A stretch of 64,000 bases of DNA from Photobacterium rosenbergii. Lineage in GTDB: Bacteria > Pseudomonadota > Gammaproteobacteria > Enterobacterales > Vibrionaceae. Positions within the stretch are counted from its first letter, which is position 1, and every line of letters starts with the position of its first letter. This document shows, one piece after another, positions 50,201 to 60,539 of this stretch. Below the pieces are notes generated by a model that saw only the letters and a list, made by a program, of their open reading frames with translations, made no database searches and had not been told where the DNA came from. The stretch is from positions 62,001 through 126,000 of the forward strand of contig NZ_PYMB01000010.1 in NCBI RefSeq assembly GCF_003026455.1. Reading direction: 5' to 3'. The translations under genes were made by a program, and so were the position numbers.

Positions 50201-51139
50201 TTACTTGGCAGCGAACTCTTCGCCTTTAGCGATATCGCCGTGAAGCGTCTCCAGCATGCCTTCCAGTGCTTCTTGCTCGAAAGCACTTAGCGCACCGTAA
50301 TCCATCACCTCTTCGACACCTTCTTTACCTAATAGGATTGGCTGTGCGAAGAAGCGTGCATGTTTACCATCACCTTCAACATAAGCACACTCAACCTGGC
50401 CAGTTTCACCCTGTAGTGCTCGAACCAGTGATAGACCGAAACGACAAGCAGCCTGACCCATAGACAAGGTTGCAGAACCGCCACCCGCTTTCGCTTCTAC
50501 TACTTCCGTACCCGCGTTCTGGATACGTGGTGTCAGGGCTTTGATTTCTTCTTCAGTGAACTCAACACCTTCAACCTGAGATAGAAGCGGTAGGATAGTG
50601 ACACCAGAGTGGCCACCGATCACAGGCACACGCACTTCACCTGGGTCAACATTCTTCAGCTCTGCTACAAACGTCTCAGAACGGATAACATCCAGAGTAG
50701 TTACACCAAATAGCTTACGCTTGTCGTAAACACCTGCTTTTTTCAATACATCAGCAGCAATCGCCACTGTTGTGTTAACTGGGTTAGTGATAATACCCAC
50801 ACAAGCTTTCGGACAAACAACCGCAATTTTTTCAGCCAGTGACTTAACAATGCCAGCATTCACATTAAATAGATCGGCACGATCCATCCCTGGTTTACGG
50901 GCAACACCTGCTGAAATAAGAACAACATCAGCACCTTCCAGTGCCGGAGTAGGATCTTCACCCGCGTATCCCTTAATAGAGACAGGCGTTGGGATATGGC
51001 TCAGATCAGCCGCAACACCTGGTGTTACAGGGGCAATATCATACAGCGCCAGATCCGAACCTGCTGGCAGACGATTCTTAAGCAACAGGGCAAGAGCCTG
51101 GCCGATACCACCGGCCGCACCAATTACAGCAACTTTCAT
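50201..51139 (-). CDS. mdh: Malate dehydrogenase (NAD)
   Basis: Interconverts malate and oxaloacetate in the TCA cycle. 312 residues. NAD site [16 protein letters not shown] (about 4-19), catalytic H177-type residue in [10 protein letters not shown], and substrate arginines in [10 protein letters not shown]. It is divergent from argR, the usual gammaproteobacterial arrangement. The ribosome site AGGAGAACGA precedes ATG 51139. The 5' region holds an 11-bp inverted repeat, listed separately. Confidence 0.98.
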   Translation of the reverse strand: MKVAVIGAAGGIGQALALLLKNRLPAGSDLALYDIAPVTPGVAADLSHIPTPVSIKGYAGEDPTPALEGADVVLISAGVARKPGMDRADLFNVNAGIVKSLAEKIAVVCPKACVGIITNPVNTTVAIAADVLKKAGVYDKRKLFGVTTLDVIRSETFVAELKNVDPGEVRVPVIGGHSGVTILPLLSQVEGVEFTEEEIKALTPRIQNAGTEVVEAKAGGGSATLSMGQAACRFGLSLVRALQGETGQVECAYVEGDGKHARFFAQPILLGKEGVEEVMDYGALSAFEQEALEGMLETLHGDIAKGEEFAAK

Positions 51140-51185
51140 GTTCGTTCTCCTTTACGATAGAAGTATATAATTTTCAGACCTAATC

Positions 51186-51224
51186 ATATGAAATCACAGT
51201 TGATTTAAAACACTGATTTCATAT
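51186..51224. repeat. 11-bp inverted repeat in the mdh/argR divergent region
   Basis: ATATGAAATCA (51186-51196) and its exact complement (51214-51224) are separated by 17 bp. It starts 47 bp before the mdh start. It may be a leader hairpin of mdh or a double binding site. Confidence 0.6.
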
Positions 51225-51382
51225 CAAAGACAGAACTGACGTTATAGTAACCAACCAAGAAATACAATCAGATGCCACCAGCTTTGCGATATCGCGCATA
51301 AGCCAGAATAAAATGTGCTACATCCCTATAACATTTCCCGGTCAGAGCTTGACGACATTAACGCGTAAAGCTTGCATACACC

Positions 51383-51413
51383 TTAATATATATTCACTTT
51401 TTACCTCTATAAT
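51383..51413 (+). promoter_or_regulatory. ARG box and -10 of argR
   Basis: TTAATATATATTCA (51383-51396) matches the ARG-box core TGAATNNNNATTCA at all but one arm position. A perfect TATAAT lies at 51408-51413. The box would cover the -35 region, fitting ArgR autorepression. No clear second box at 3-bp spacing was seen, and the -35 itself is weak. Confidence 0.6.
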
Positions 51414-51500
51414 GGTGATACATGCACCAGTTTACTTGAACACTGTTTGCTAGGAGTCGAAATGTTGTGCCAGAATACAGCACCTCGTCCCTGCACATGA

Positions 51501-51980
<480 letters not shown>

Positions 51981-51998
51981 TTGCTTATTACCATCTCG

Positions 51999-52036
51999 AT
52001 ACCAGGCAGCAAATCATCCCTCTTACTGCCTGGTAT
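51999..52036 (+). repeat. 11-bp inverted repeat after argR
   Basis: ATACCAGGCAG (51999-52009) and its complement (52026-52036) with a 16-nt loop, 18 nt after argR. The sequence following is not a T run, so this is at best a weak terminator. Confidence 0.5.
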
Positions 52037-52056
52037 TGTGAGAGTTAGATCACAAT
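52035..52056. promoter_or_regulatory. Possible CRP site upstream of the TRAP operon
   Basis: TGAGA-N6-TCACA (52039-52054) differs from the CRP core TGTGA-N6-TCACA at one base, within ATTGTGA...TCACAAT. The outer 7-bp arms are perfect but have 8-bp spacing. It is 257 bp before the TRAP binding-protein gene. The rest of 52057-52312 is AT-rich without a confident promoter. Confidence 0.3.
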
Positions 52057-52312
52057 AAGACAAACTTTCACCAATCTATCACGCCTCCTGCAAGCCATTG
52101 ATTGCTTTAAATAATTATTCTTCCCACCATTAGTGTCAGTAACTATTTCCACCCTGTAATTGCCTTATTTTCATTAACATAGTTTTAAAGTTATTGATTT
52201 GTTTTGATATCATTGGGCAGATTCAGCAATGAATTGCCCTCAGGTAGGTACGCCTTACCACAGATGGAAAAGGCTTTTCTCTGGAAATAACAACAACTAG
52301 GAAGGGACAAAC

Positions 52313-53281
52313 ATGGCATTTAAGCAAATCGTCAAGGTCAGTGCACTTGCTGCCGCAGTTATGACAACTGGCATGGCCAATGCCCAGAACTTTATCACCA
52401 TCGGTACCGGTTCTGTAACCGGTGTTTACTACCCGACAGGTGGTGCTATTTGTAAGCTCGTCAACAAAGATCGCAAAGAACACAATGTTCGCTGCTCGGT
52501 AGAATCTACCGGCGGTTCTATCTACAACGTTAATACCATGCGTGCAGGTGAGTTGGACTTCGGTATCGTGCAGTCTGACTGGCAGTACCATGGCTATAAC
52601 GGTACCAGCAAATTCGAAGAGCAAGGTCCATACAAGAAGTTACGTGCTGTTTTCTCGCTACACACTGAACCGTTCAACATCATTGCCCGCACCGATGCCG
52701 GCATCAACGGTGTTGAAGATCTAAAAGGTAAACGAGTGAACATCGGTAACCCTGGCTCGGGTGACCGCGCGACAATGGGCGTGGTAATGGACGCTATGGG
52801 TTGGACCAACAAAGATTTCAAACTGGCTTCCGAGCTAAAAGGCTCAGAGCGTTCGCAAGCCCTTTGTGACAACAAGATTGATGCCTTTGTATACGTGGTT
52901 GGCCATCCAAACGGATCGATCAAAGAAGCAACGACCTCTTGTGATGCCAAACTGATCCCGGCAACAGGTCCTAAGATTGACCAAATCGTCGCTGACAACC
53001 CTTACTACGCCAAGAGTACCGTGCCAGGCGGCATGTACAAAGGAACTGACAGCGACGTAAACAGTTTCGGTGTGGCGGCGACGCTGGTCTCTTCTACCGA
53101 TGTCTCTGATGACGTTGTCTACGCTGTCGTGAAATCCGTATTTGAAAACTTCGATACATTCAAACGCCTGCACCCAGCCTTTGCCAACCTCAAGCCTGAG
53201 GACATGGTCAAAGACGGTCTGTCTATCCCACTACATCCAGGTGCAGTGAAATACTACAAAGAAGCAGGTTACCTGAAGTAA
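52313..53281 (+). CDS. TAXI-family TRAP transporter, periplasmic binding protein
   Basis: 322 residues with a signal peptide ending near residue 24 ([14 protein letters not shown]). The mature part starts [19 protein letters not shown], the TAXI hallmark, and continues with STGGSIYNV and [14 protein letters not shown]. It would capture an organic acid or amino acid (TAXI members are linked to glutamate, glutamine or dicarboxylates). The ligand here is unknown. The ribosome site AGGAAGGG is strong. A hairpin with a T-rich tail follows, then the fused permease gene. Confidence 0.92.
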   Translation: MAFKQIVKVSALAAAVMTTGMANAQNFITIGTGSVTGVYYPTGGAICKLVNKDRKEHNVRCSVESTGGSIYNVNTMRAGELDFGIVQSDWQYHGYNGTSKFEEQGPYKKLRAVFSLHTEPFNIIARTDAGINGVEDLKGKRVNIGNPGSGDRATMGVVMDAMGWTNKDFKLASELKGSERSQALCDNKIDAFVYVVGHPNGSIKEATTSCDAKLIPATGPKIDQIVADNPYYAKSTVPGGMYKGTDSDVNSFGVAATLVSSTDVSDDVVYAVVKSVFENFDTFKRLHPAFANLKPEDMVKDGLSIPLHPGAVKYYKEAGYLK

Positions 53282-53304
53282 TCCTGCCGATAGGCAATAC
53301 TACT

Positions 53305-53340
53305 CAGCAAGCACCGTATAAGGGTGCTTGCTGTTTCTCT
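53305..53340 (+). terminator. Intercistronic terminator-like hairpin between TRAP binding protein and permease
   Basis: CAGCAAGCACC (53305-53315) and its complement (53323-53333) with a 7-nt loop, followed by TTTCTCTATTTT. It probably reduces permease expression relative to the binding protein. Confidence 0.7.
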
Positions 53341-53395
53341 ATTTTCATTCCGATAAATTCTAATCACACCCTAGCCCATCGCAGAAGGATTATGC

Positions 53396-55975
53396 ATGAC
53401 GAAGACAACACAATCGTCGACAGATGTGCAAGATATGGTGGCTCAGGCGGATACCGGGGCAAGAAGCCCGATTGGACTGGCTGGACGTATCCTGTGGTTT
53501 GTTCCACTTTGTTGGTCCCTATTCCAACTTTGGTACGCGTCGCCGTTACCGTTTATTTTTAACTTTGGTGTTCTGAACGACACCGAAGCCCGATCTATTC
53601 ACTTGGCCTTTGCCATCTTTCTGGCTTTTACCGCCTACCCCGCGCTGAAGCATTCGCCACGGGACCGGATCCCCCTCGTCGACTGGATCCTTGCGCTGGC
53701 GGGTAGTTTTGCTGCTGGATATATTTATCTATTCTATACCCAACTCGCTGGTCGTTCCGGTGCGCCAACCCAGATGGATATCGTGGTCGCCGTCATTGGT
53801 ATGGTATTACTGCTTGAGGCTACCAGACGCGCACTTGGACCACCGCTGATGGTCGTCGCGGCCGTCTTCTTGCTTTATACCTTCGGCGGCCCGCATATGC
53901 CGGATGTCATTGCCCATAAAGGCGCTAGCCTCAACAAGGCGATGTCGCACCTGTGGTTGACCACCGAAGGGGTATTCGGGATCGCAGTTGGCGTCTCGAC
54001 CTCGTTCGTATTCCTGTTTGTATTGTTTGGTGCCATGCTCGAACGGGCCGGCGCTGGCGCCTACTTCATCAAGGTTGCCTTTTCGCTGCTAGGCCACATG
54101 CGTGGCGGGCCTGCAAAAGCTGCTGTCGTGGCTTCAGGCCTGTCCGGTTTAGTATCAGGCTCATCCATTGCTAACGTGGTCACAACCGGTACCTTTACCA
54201 TCCCATTGATGAAAAAGGTAGGTTTCCCCGGCACCAAAGCAGGGGCGGTAGAAGTAGCGGCATCGACCAATGGCCAGCTTACTCCACCCATCATGGGGGC
54301 CGCAGCCTTCCTTATGGTGGAATACGTCGGGATTTCCTATGTCGAAGTGATCAAAGCGGCACTGCTGCCAGCCCTGATCTCCTATATCGCACTGATTTAC
54401 ATTGTCCACCTCGAAGCCTGTAAGGCTGGGATGTCCGGCCTTGAGCGCCGCTACAAACCAACCCTTGCCCAAAGCCTGTTGTCATTCTGTGGCACCATCC
54501 TCGGCTTGGTTGTGCTCAGCGCCCTAGTTTACTACGGGGTTGGCTGGACCAAAGACATCTTTGGAGCCGCAGCAACACCAATGATTGCTGTAGTGATCTT
54601 GATAGCGTATGTCGCACTGATCAAAGTCGCCGCTGACTACCAAGATCATGCCCTTGAAGATCCAAACGCCGATATTACCGAGGTCCCAGATCCGGGGCCG
54701 ACAATGAAGTCAGGCCTTTACTTCCTACTGCCGATTGTAGTGCTGGTTTGGTGCTTGACGGTAGAGCGCTTCTCGCCAGGGCTTTCTGCTTTCTGGGCAA
54801 CAGTCTTTATGATCTTCATCTTGCTGACCCAGCGCCCATTGCTGGCACTGTTCAACAAGGAAAAGACATTGGCAGAAGCCGGTAAAGAAGGGGTTATCGA
54901 CCTGCTGGAGAGTTTGGTTTCCGGTGCCCGCAACATGATCGGTATCGGGGTCGCCACGGCTGCTGCCGGTATTGTGGTTGGCGTGGTCACCCTGACCGGG
55001 ATCGGGCTGGTAATGACTGAGTTCGTCGAATTCATCTCGGGCGGTAACATCATGCTGATGCTACTGTTTACCGCCTTGATCAGCTTGATCCTTGGTATGG
55101 GCCTGCCTACTACCGCAAACTATATCGTTGTCTCGACCTTGATGGCACCGGTTATCGTTACTCTGGGGGCCCAGCACGGCCTGATCATCCCGTTGATCGC
55201 GGTTCACCTGTTCGTGTTCTACTTCGGGATCCTAGCCGATGATACCCCACCGGTCGGTCTGGCTGCCTTTGCTGCGGCGGCGATTGCCAAGAGCGACCCA
55301 ATTCGGACCGGTATCCAGGGCTTTACCTACGATATCCGGACCGCCATCCTGCCGTTTATGTTCATCTTCAACACCCAGCTGCTGATGATGAATATCGACT
55401 CCTGGTGGCACCTGATGCTCACGGTAGGCTCGGCAATCATCGCCATGTTAACCTTCTCGGCTGCGACTCAGGGGTGGTGGTTTACCAAAACCAAATGGTG
55501 GGAGGTCGCGGCACTACTGCTGATCACCTTCACTTTGTTCCGCCCTGGATTCTGGTGGGATATGGTCTACCCGCCAAAGCATGAGATGCCGGGCACCCTG
55601 ATTGCAGATGCGGCCGATAAACTGGCAATCGGCCAGCCACTCGAGTTGCAGGTCAGCGGGGAAAACCTGGAAGGGAAATTCGTCTCCAAACATGTACTGC
55701 TACCTTTTGACGAAGCTGCGGTCTCTCCCGATGAGCGGATCGACTCTACTGGCCTGATGCTACGCCAAGATGGCGACAAAATGATTGTCGATATGGTCGA
55801 GTTCGGTAGCCCAGCAGAACAAGCGGGTATCGACTTCGATTGGGAAATCACCACGGTTAGCCTACCGGCGGTTCGCCCAATGAAAGAGTGGGTATTCATA
55901 CCGACCTTACTCATCTTGGGGGGGCTGGGTTGGAACCAGCGCCGGCGAGCTAAATCCCTAGGTCATATTAAGTAA
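53396..55975 (+). CDS. Fused TRAP transporter permease (4TM + 12TM) with extra C-terminal domain
   Basis: 859 residues in one chain: the small DctQ-like part (about 40-190) is joined to the large DctM-like part (about 190-690), as is typical of TAXI systems. Characteristic segments are GLVSGSSIANVVTTGTFTIP (about 253) and LGMGLPTTANYIVVSTLMAP (about 565). After a last hydrophobic stretch near 700 comes a 100-residue extracytoplasmic-type segment (DUF3394-like) with VEFGSPAEQAGIDFDWEIT (about 801-820), resembling a PDZ fold, then a final membrane helix. Ribosome site AGAAGGA precedes ATG. Sodium- or proton-coupled importer; substrate unknown. Confidence 0.92.
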   Translation: MTKTTQSSTDVQDMVAQADTGARSPIGLAGRILWFVPLCWSLFQLWYASPLPFIFNFGVLNDTEARSIHLAFAIFLAFTAYPALKHSPRDRIPLVDWILALAGSFAAGYIYLFYTQLAGRSGAPTQMDIVVAVIGMVLLLEATRRALGPPLMVVAAVFLLYTFGGPHMPDVIAHKGASLNKAMSHLWLTTEGVFGIAVGVSTSFVFLFVLFGAMLERAGAGAYFIKVAFSLLGHMRGGPAKAAVVASGLSGLVSGSSIANVVTTGTFTIPLMKKVGFPGTKAGAVEVAASTNGQLTPPIMGAAAFLMVEYVGISYVEVIKAALLPALISYIALIYIVHLEACKAGMSGLERRYKPTLAQSLLSFCGTILGLVVLSALVYYGVGWTKDIFGAAATPMIAVVILIAYVALIKVAADYQDHALEDPNADITEVPDPGPTMKSGLYFLLPIVVLVWCLTVERFSPGLSAFWATVFMIFILLTQRPLLALFNKEKTLAEAGKEGVIDLLESLVSGARNMIGIGVATAAAGIVVGVVTLTGIGLVMTEFVEFISGGNIMLMLLFTALISLILGMGLPTTANYIVVSTLMAPVIVTLGAQHGLIIPLIAVHLFVFYFGILADDTPPVGLAAFAAAAIAKSDPIRTGIQGFTYDIRTAILPFMFIFNTQLLMMNIDSWWHLMLTVGSAIIAMLTFSAATQGWWFTKTKWWEVAALLLITFTLFRPGFWWDMVYPPKHEMPGTLIADAADKLAIGQPLELQVSGENLEGKFVSKHVLLPFDEAAVSPDERIDSTGLMLRQDGDKMIVDMVEFGSPAEQAGIDFDWEITTVSLPAVRPMKEWVFIPTLLILGGLGWNQRRRAKSLGHIK

Positions 55976-55986
55976 ACCACGGTTCT

Positions 55987-56016
55987 GGCCCTTCCATCAC
56001 GGAAGGGCCTTTCTTG
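55987..56016 (+). terminator. Terminator after the TRAP permease
   Basis: GGCCCTTCC/GGAAGGGCC with a 5-nt loop, followed by TTTCTTG. It lies between the permease and the universal stress protein gene, so the latter may be partly uncoupled or have its own promoter. Confidence 0.85.
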
Positions 56017-56066
56017 TTTGGTATACACTATAGGGAGCCTCTCCCTTCGTGAACAAAGAGAAAAGT

Positions 56067-56522
56067 ATGTATAAGCAAATCTTGGTTCCGGTCGATCTCA
56101 ATGATAAAGGGTTCGCAGATAAAGCTGTCGAGCTTGCTGTCTGGCATGCCCAGCACTCCAATGCGACGATCCACCTGCTTAATGTCCTGCCCGGCATCCA
56201 TATGGCGATGGTATCGAGCTACTTCCCCAAAGACGCGGCACGTAAAATGATGCAGGACACCCAGCAGCAGCTCAAAGCCTTTGCCGAAACTTATATTCCT
56301 CCGGAAATTGTCCACCACCAGCATGTCTCGGAAGGGAAAACCTGGACAACAATATTGGATCATGCCGAGCGAGTCGGTGCCGACTTGATCATTATGCCAA
56401 GCCATAAGCGCTCTGGGCTGGATAAAGTCATGCTGGGTTCGGTAGCAACCAAGGTGGTAGAAAACTCCCCGATCAATGTGTTGGTTCTCAAACCCCAAGC
56501 TCATCTATCAGAATCTGAGTAA
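56067..56522 (+). CDS. Universal stress protein (UspA family), TRAP-linked
   Basis: 151 residues with one UspA domain. It begins MYKQILVPVDLNDKGF. The nucleotide-binding segment is MPSHKRSGLDKVMLGSVATKVV (about 113-134); the usual G-x2-G-x9-G-S/T pattern has Ser and Lys at the first two glycine positions (PSHKRSG rather than GSHGRSG). So ATP binding may be weak or altered. ATG 56067 is chosen; the GTG at 56049 in frame lacks a good site. In Halomonas a related protein (TeaD) regulates a TRAP transporter, so a similar role here is plausible (inference). Confidence 0.85.
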   Translation: MYKQILVPVDLNDKGFADKAVELAVWHAQHSNATIHLLNVLPGIHMAMVSSYFPKDAARKMMQDTQQQLKAFAETYIPPEIVHHQHVSEGKTWTTILDHAERVGADLIIMPSHKRSGLDKVMLGSVATKVVENSPINVLVLKPQAHLSESE

Positions 56523-56538
56523 TGCCCAATCCCCCAAT

Positions 56539-56564
56539 AAAAAGCCCGCATTAGCGGGCTTTTT
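56539..56564. terminator. Bidirectional terminator between usp and ubiX
   Basis: AAAAAGCCCGC/GCGGGCTTTTT with an ATTA loop. It ends 17 bp from the end of the convergent ubiX and starts 16 nt after the usp stop. Confidence 0.92.
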
Positions 56565-56581
56565 AGTTTCAGGCTGAACGA

Positions 56582-57205
56582 TTACTTTCTTTGGTCGTAA
56601 CCCCAGCGAGGGACTAAGCCTTGTTCGACACCAAGGTGGTCCAAAATTCGTGCGACCATAAAGTCGACTAAGTCCTCGATACTCTCCGGCTGGTGATAAA
56701 ACCCCGGAGCGGCAGGCATAATCGTCGCCCCCATCTTGGACAGTTTGAGCATGTTCTCCAGATGAAGAGTAGAGAAAGGGGTTTCACGCACCACCATCAA
56801 CAGTTGTCCACGCTCTTTGAGCACGACATCAGCCGCACGCTCCAACAGGTTATCCGACAGGCCATGAGCCACCGAGGCTAAGGTTCCCGCTGAGCAAGGG
56901 CAAACCACCATCTGCTTCGGTGCCGCTGACCCTGAAGCCACTGGAGAAAACCAATCTTCTTTTCCGCACACTTCAAGCTTATCAGCAGAACACCCCAATT
57001 GCTTGACCAACGCCGCCTTGGCGGCATCAGGACCGGAAGGAAGTTTCAGGCCATGCTCCGTGGCCAACACGACCCTGGCCGCCGATGAGATCAGCAGGTA
57101 GACATGGTAATCTGCCGCCAACAGGCACTCCAGCAGGCGCAAGCCATAAGGCGCACCTGACGCGCCAGTCCACGCAAGGGTGATGCGTTTATCAGGGCTA
57201 CTCAC
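56582..57205 (-). CDS. ubiX: Flavin prenyltransferase UbiX
   Basis: Makes the prenylated FMN cofactor used by the UbiD decarboxylase in ubiquinone synthesis. 207 residues. It begins [20 protein letters not shown] (FMN phosphate site), and family segments [16 protein letters not shown] and [20 protein letters not shown] follow. I choose GTG 57205, with GGAGG six bases upstream and an 8-bp overlap with the mpl stop. A longer ATG start at 57259 lies entirely inside mpl. It is coupled to mpl. Confidence 0.94.
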   Translation of the reverse strand: MSSPDKRITLAWTGASGAPYGLRLLECLLAADYHVYLLISSAARVVLATEHGLKLPSGPDAAKAALVKQLGCSADKLEVCGKEDWFSPVASGSAAPKQMVVCPCSAGTLASVAHGLSDNLLERAADVVLKERGQLLMVVRETPFSTLHLENMLKLSKMGATIMPAAPGFYHQPESIEDLVDFMVARILDHLGVEQGLVPRWGYDQRK

Positions 57206-58559
57206 CAACAGCCTCCAGAGCGGCAAGCAATTTACCGTGGATGCCACCGAAGCCACCATTACTCATCACCAGAATGTTATCACCAGGGCGGGCACTTGCG
57301 ATGACTTTAGCTACTAGAGCATCCAAGTTACTGTCTGTCTGGCTAGGCTGCTGGCACAGGTCGGCAATCTCGTCCACTGACCACGGGATGTTATCCGGCT
57401 GGTAAATGAAGACTTCATCGGCTTTTGCCAACGCCGGCGCCAAGTCCTGCTTGTGCACGCCAAGCTTCATGGTATTCGAGCGAGGTTCGAGGACAGCTAG
57501 GATACGCTGCTCCCCAACCTTGGCACGCAAACCACCCAGCGTCAGCTCAACTGCTGTTGGGTGGTGGGCAAAATCATCATAGACTTTGACCCCGGACTGC
57601 TCGCCTTTAAGCTCCAACCGGCGCTTGGTATTAACAAACTTGCCGAGCGCCTCACAGGCCAGCTCCGCAGTAACACCAACATGGCGGGCGGCAGCAATCG
57701 CCATCAAGGCATTATTAACATTGTGATCGCCAATCAAATCCCAATCGACAGTCCCTGCCTTTTTGCCATCAAGCAACACATCAAAACAACTGCCGGCAGC
57801 ATCGAGCTTTTTCGCCTGCCAATGGCCATCATCGCCGATGTACTCCAGCTCGCTCCAGCACCCCATATCCAAGGTCTCATCAATAGCCTCAACACCTTTA
57901 GGGGCTAGAATCCGGCCGTTACCAGGCACTGTTCTAACTAGGTGATGGAACTGGCGCTGGATAGCTTTCAGATCATCGAAAATATCTGCGTGATCGAACT
58001 CCAAGTTATTCATAACCAAAGTGCGTGGTCGATAATGAACAAACTTAGAACGTTTATCGAAAAAAGCACTATCGTATTCGTCCGCCTCGACGACAAAGAA
58101 CATACTTTCACCTAAACGCGCGGAAACACCGAAGTTTCCGAGTACCCCACCGACCAAAAAGCCCGGCTGATAACCGCAATCTTCAAGGATCCAGGCCAAC
58201 ATACTCGCGGTAGTGGTCTTACCATGGGTGCCTGCAACAGCCAGTACCCAACGGTCATGCAGCAAAATCTCCTGCAACCACTGCGGGCCCGAGGTATAGC
58301 GCAAATTGTTGTTAAGCACATATTCCACACAAGGGTTACCACGGCTCATCGCATTACCGACAACCACAAGATCGGGGGCAGGTTTTAACTGCTCTGGGTC
58401 ATAACCTTGTATTATTTCAATACCTTGAGACTCAAGGAGTGTACTCATCGGCGGGTAAACATTGGCATCGCAGCCGGTGACTTTATGGCCTAGTTGGCGG
58501 GCAAGGATTGCCGCTCCGCCCATGAAAGTGCCACAAATTCCTAAAATATGGATGTGCAT
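57198..58559 (-). CDS. mpl: UDP-N-acetylmuramate:L-alanyl-gamma-D-glutamyl-meso-diaminopimelate ligase
   Basis: A 453-residue Mur-type ligase that reattaches recycled tripeptide to UDP-MurNAc in peptidoglycan recycling. It starts [20 protein letters not shown] (Rossmann-like N-terminal domain). The ATP site is GTHGKTTT (110-117). FALHHPTAV-like [12 protein letters not shown] (about 330) and [13 protein letters not shown] (about 365) are Mpl features. It is coupled to ubiX and divergent from fbp. E. coli mpl is also next to fbp. Confidence 0.97.
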   Translation of the reverse strand: MHIHILGICGTFMGGAAILARQLGHKVTGCDANVYPPMSTLLESQGIEIIQGYDPEQLKPAPDLVVVGNAMSRGNPCVEYVLNNNLRYTSGPQWLQEILLHDRWVLAVAGTHGKTTTASMLAWILEDCGYQPGFLVGGVLGNFGVSARLGESMFFVVEADEYDSAFFDKRSKFVHYRPRTLVMNNLEFDHADIFDDLKAIQRQFHHLVRTVPGNGRILAPKGVEAIDETLDMGCWSELEYIGDDGHWQAKKLDAAGSCFDVLLDGKKAGTVDWDLIGDHNVNNALMAIAAARHVGVTAELACEALGKFVNTKRRLELKGEQSGVKVYDDFAHHPTAVELTLGGLRAKVGEQRILAVLEPRSNTMKLGVHKQDLAPALAKADEVFIYQPDNIPWSVDEIADLCQQPSQTDSNLDALVAKVIASARPGDNILVMSNGGFGGIHGKLLAALEAVGE

Positions 58560-58767
58560 AACTGTCGGCTCACTCGGTAATTTTCACTAATTTCACGCTA
58601 ATGCGTTACTTCGTTACCATAAAAAAGATCTTTATATACAATATTTTATACAAAATAGAGCACACACTATAAAAAGGCGAAATGCCATTATGGGTATAAA
58701 AATTGTCCGTTAGAGACATTGTACCTGACTTAACTGCCCCAATGACAACAAGATGCAAGGATTGTAT

Positions 58768-59784
58768 ATGTCCGATATTAGAACCCTTGGCGAGTTCATT
58801 GTCGAGAAACAGAACGACTTCCCCCACGCCAGCGGTGAGCTTTCTTCTCTGCTAAGTTCAATTAAACTTGCGGCGAAAATCGTCAACCGTGAAATCAACA
58901 AAGCCGGTTTGGCTGATATCACAGGTTCGTTCGGCGACGAAAATGTTCAGGGTGAAGAGCAGCAGAAGCTCGATGTCTATGCCAATGACAAGTTCAAGGC
59001 CGCTTTGGAAGCGCGCGACCAAGTGTGCGGTGTAGCCAGTGAAGAAGAAGACGAAGCCGTTACTTTCAACCGCGAGTTGAACCGTAACGCTAAATACGTC
59101 GTTTTGATGGACCCACTAGATGGTTCTTCGAACATCGACGTAAACGTTTCCGTCGGTACTATCTTCTCTATTTACCGCCGTGTTTCACCAGTCGGCACCC
59201 CACCGACGCAGGAAGATTTCCTGCAGCCAGGTAACCAGCAGGTAGCAGCGGGCTACATTATCTATGGTTCATCAACTATGTTGGTTTACACCACAGGTAA
59301 CGGTGTCCACGGCTTTACCTACGACCCGTCCCTAGGGTTGTTCTGCCTGTCGCATGAGAACCTACAAACGCCTGAAGATGGCCGTATTTACTCGATCAAC
59401 GAAGGTAACTACTTCCGCTTCCCAATGGGCGTGAAGAAGTACATCAAGTTCTGTCAGGAAAATGTGCCTGAGGATAATCGTCCTTATACCTCTCGCTATA
59501 TCGGCTCACTGGTATCGGATTTCCACCGCAACCTATTAAAAGGCGGTATCTATCTGTATCCAAGCACCGCAACCCACCCAACGGGTAAGTTGCGTCTGCT
59601 TTACGAGTGCAACCCAATGGCATTCCTGATCGAGCAGGCCGGAGGTAAGGCGTCTGACGGTGCAAACCGCATCATGGACATCAAGCCCAACGAACTCCAC
59701 CAGCGTGTGCCGTTCTTTGTCGGCTCAACCAACATGGTAGAAAAAGTCGAGGCCTTCCTCGCGGAATTCCCTGACCACGACTAA
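58768..59784 (+). CDS. fbp: Fructose-1,6-bisphosphatase class I
   Basis: Gluconeogenic enzyme removing the C1 phosphate from fructose-1,6-bisphosphate. 338 residues. Metal-binding [17 protein letters not shown] (about 113-129) and [20 protein letters not shown] (about 272-291) are the signatures. I choose ATG 58768 ([11 protein letters not shown]), with AAGGA seven bases upstream. An ATG at 58753 lies in the ribosome-site region. Divergent from mpl, as in E. coli. Terminator follows. Confidence 0.97.
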   Translation: MSDIRTLGEFIVEKQNDFPHASGELSSLLSSIKLAAKIVNREINKAGLADITGSFGDENVQGEEQQKLDVYANDKFKAALEARDQVCGVASEEEDEAVTFNRELNRNAKYVVLMDPLDGSSNIDVNVSVGTIFSIYRRVSPVGTPPTQEDFLQPGNQQVAAGYIIYGSSTMLVYTTGNGVHGFTYDPSLGLFCLSHENLQTPEDGRIYSINEGNYFRFPMGVKKYIKFCQENVPEDNRPYTSRYIGSLVSDFHRNLLKGGIYLYPSTATHPTGKLRLLYECNPMAFLIEQAGGKASDGANRIMDIKPNELHQRVPFFVGSTNMVEKVEAFLAEFPDHD

Positions 59785-59791
59785 CCATAAT

Positions 59792-59823
59792 AAACAGGCT
59801 GGATCACCCAGCCTGTTTCCTTT
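59792..59823 (+). terminator. Terminator of fbp
   Basis: AAACAGGCTGG/CCAGCCTGTTT with a 5-nt loop, followed by TCCTTTT. It starts 8 nt after fbp. Confidence 0.85.
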
Positions 59824-59952
59824 TCCTTCCTGAACACCCAATAATGTAAAACTCTCCCTACAACTTATTGCTATTAGACAATAAAAGAAGGATGTTGGTA
59901 TTATAATTTCAACATCACCAACAATTGATTAACCTAGCAAAAGGAAGAGACG

Positions 59953-60483
59953 ATGAGCCTGAATCAGGTACCAGCTGGAAAGGATATACCCGAAGATATC
60001 TATGTTGTCATTGAAATCCCTGCCAATGCCGACCCTATCAAATACGAGGTCGACAAAGACAGCGGTGCCGTATTCGTAGACCGGTTCATGTCTACCCCGA
60101 TGTTCTACCCTTGTAACTACGGTTATGTAAACCACACCCTATCATTGGATGGTGACCCGGTAGATGTACTGGTCCCTACCCCTTACCCACTGGTGCCAGG
60201 TTCCGTGATCCGCTGCCGCCCTGTTGGTGTGCTGAAAATGTCGGATGAATCTGGTGAAGATGCCAAGGTGGTCGCTGTCCCACACAGCAAGCTAACCAAA
60301 GAATACGATAACGTTCAGGATGTCGATGACCTTCCTGAGCTGTTAAAAGCCCAAATCACCCACTTCTTCGAGCGCTACAAAGAGCTAGAGCCGGGTAAAT
60401 GGGTAAAAGTAGAAGGCTGGGCAGACGCGGCTGCAGCCAAGGAAGAAATCCTTGAGTCGTTCAAACGCGCCCAGGAAAAATAA
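59953..60483 (+). CDS. ppa: Inorganic pyrophosphatase
   Basis: Hydrolyses pyrophosphate to phosphate and so drives biosynthesis. 176 residues, the E. coli length. Active-site aspartates lie in [11 protein letters not shown] (about 64-74), with further residues in YVNHTL and EDAKVVAVP (about 99-107). A strong AAGGAAGAGACG site precedes ATG. A TATAAT lies at 59902-59907 without a good -35. It is followed by a GC hairpin and a rhodanese gene. Confidence 0.98.
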   Translation: MSLNQVPAGKDIPEDIYVVIEIPANADPIKYEVDKDSGAVFVDRFMSTPMFYPCNYGYVNHTLSLDGDPVDVLVPTPYPLVPGSVIRCRPVGVLKMSDESGEDAKVVAVPHSKLTKEYDNVQDVDDLPELLKAQITHFFERYKELEPGKWVKVEGWADAAAAKEEILESFKRAQEK

Positions 60484-60500
60484 TTGCGAATGAAATAGTA

Positions 60501-60521
60501 TCCCGGGCTACAAGCCCGGGA
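60501..60521 (+). repeat. 8-bp GC hairpin between ppa and the rhodanese gene
   Basis: TCCCGGGC/GCCCGGGA with a 5-nt loop and no T run. It ends 19 bp before the rhodanese start, near its ribosome site (GAGG), and could affect translation or RNA stability. Confidence 0.6.
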
Positions 60522-60539
60522 CTGTAATGAGGTAAACCT

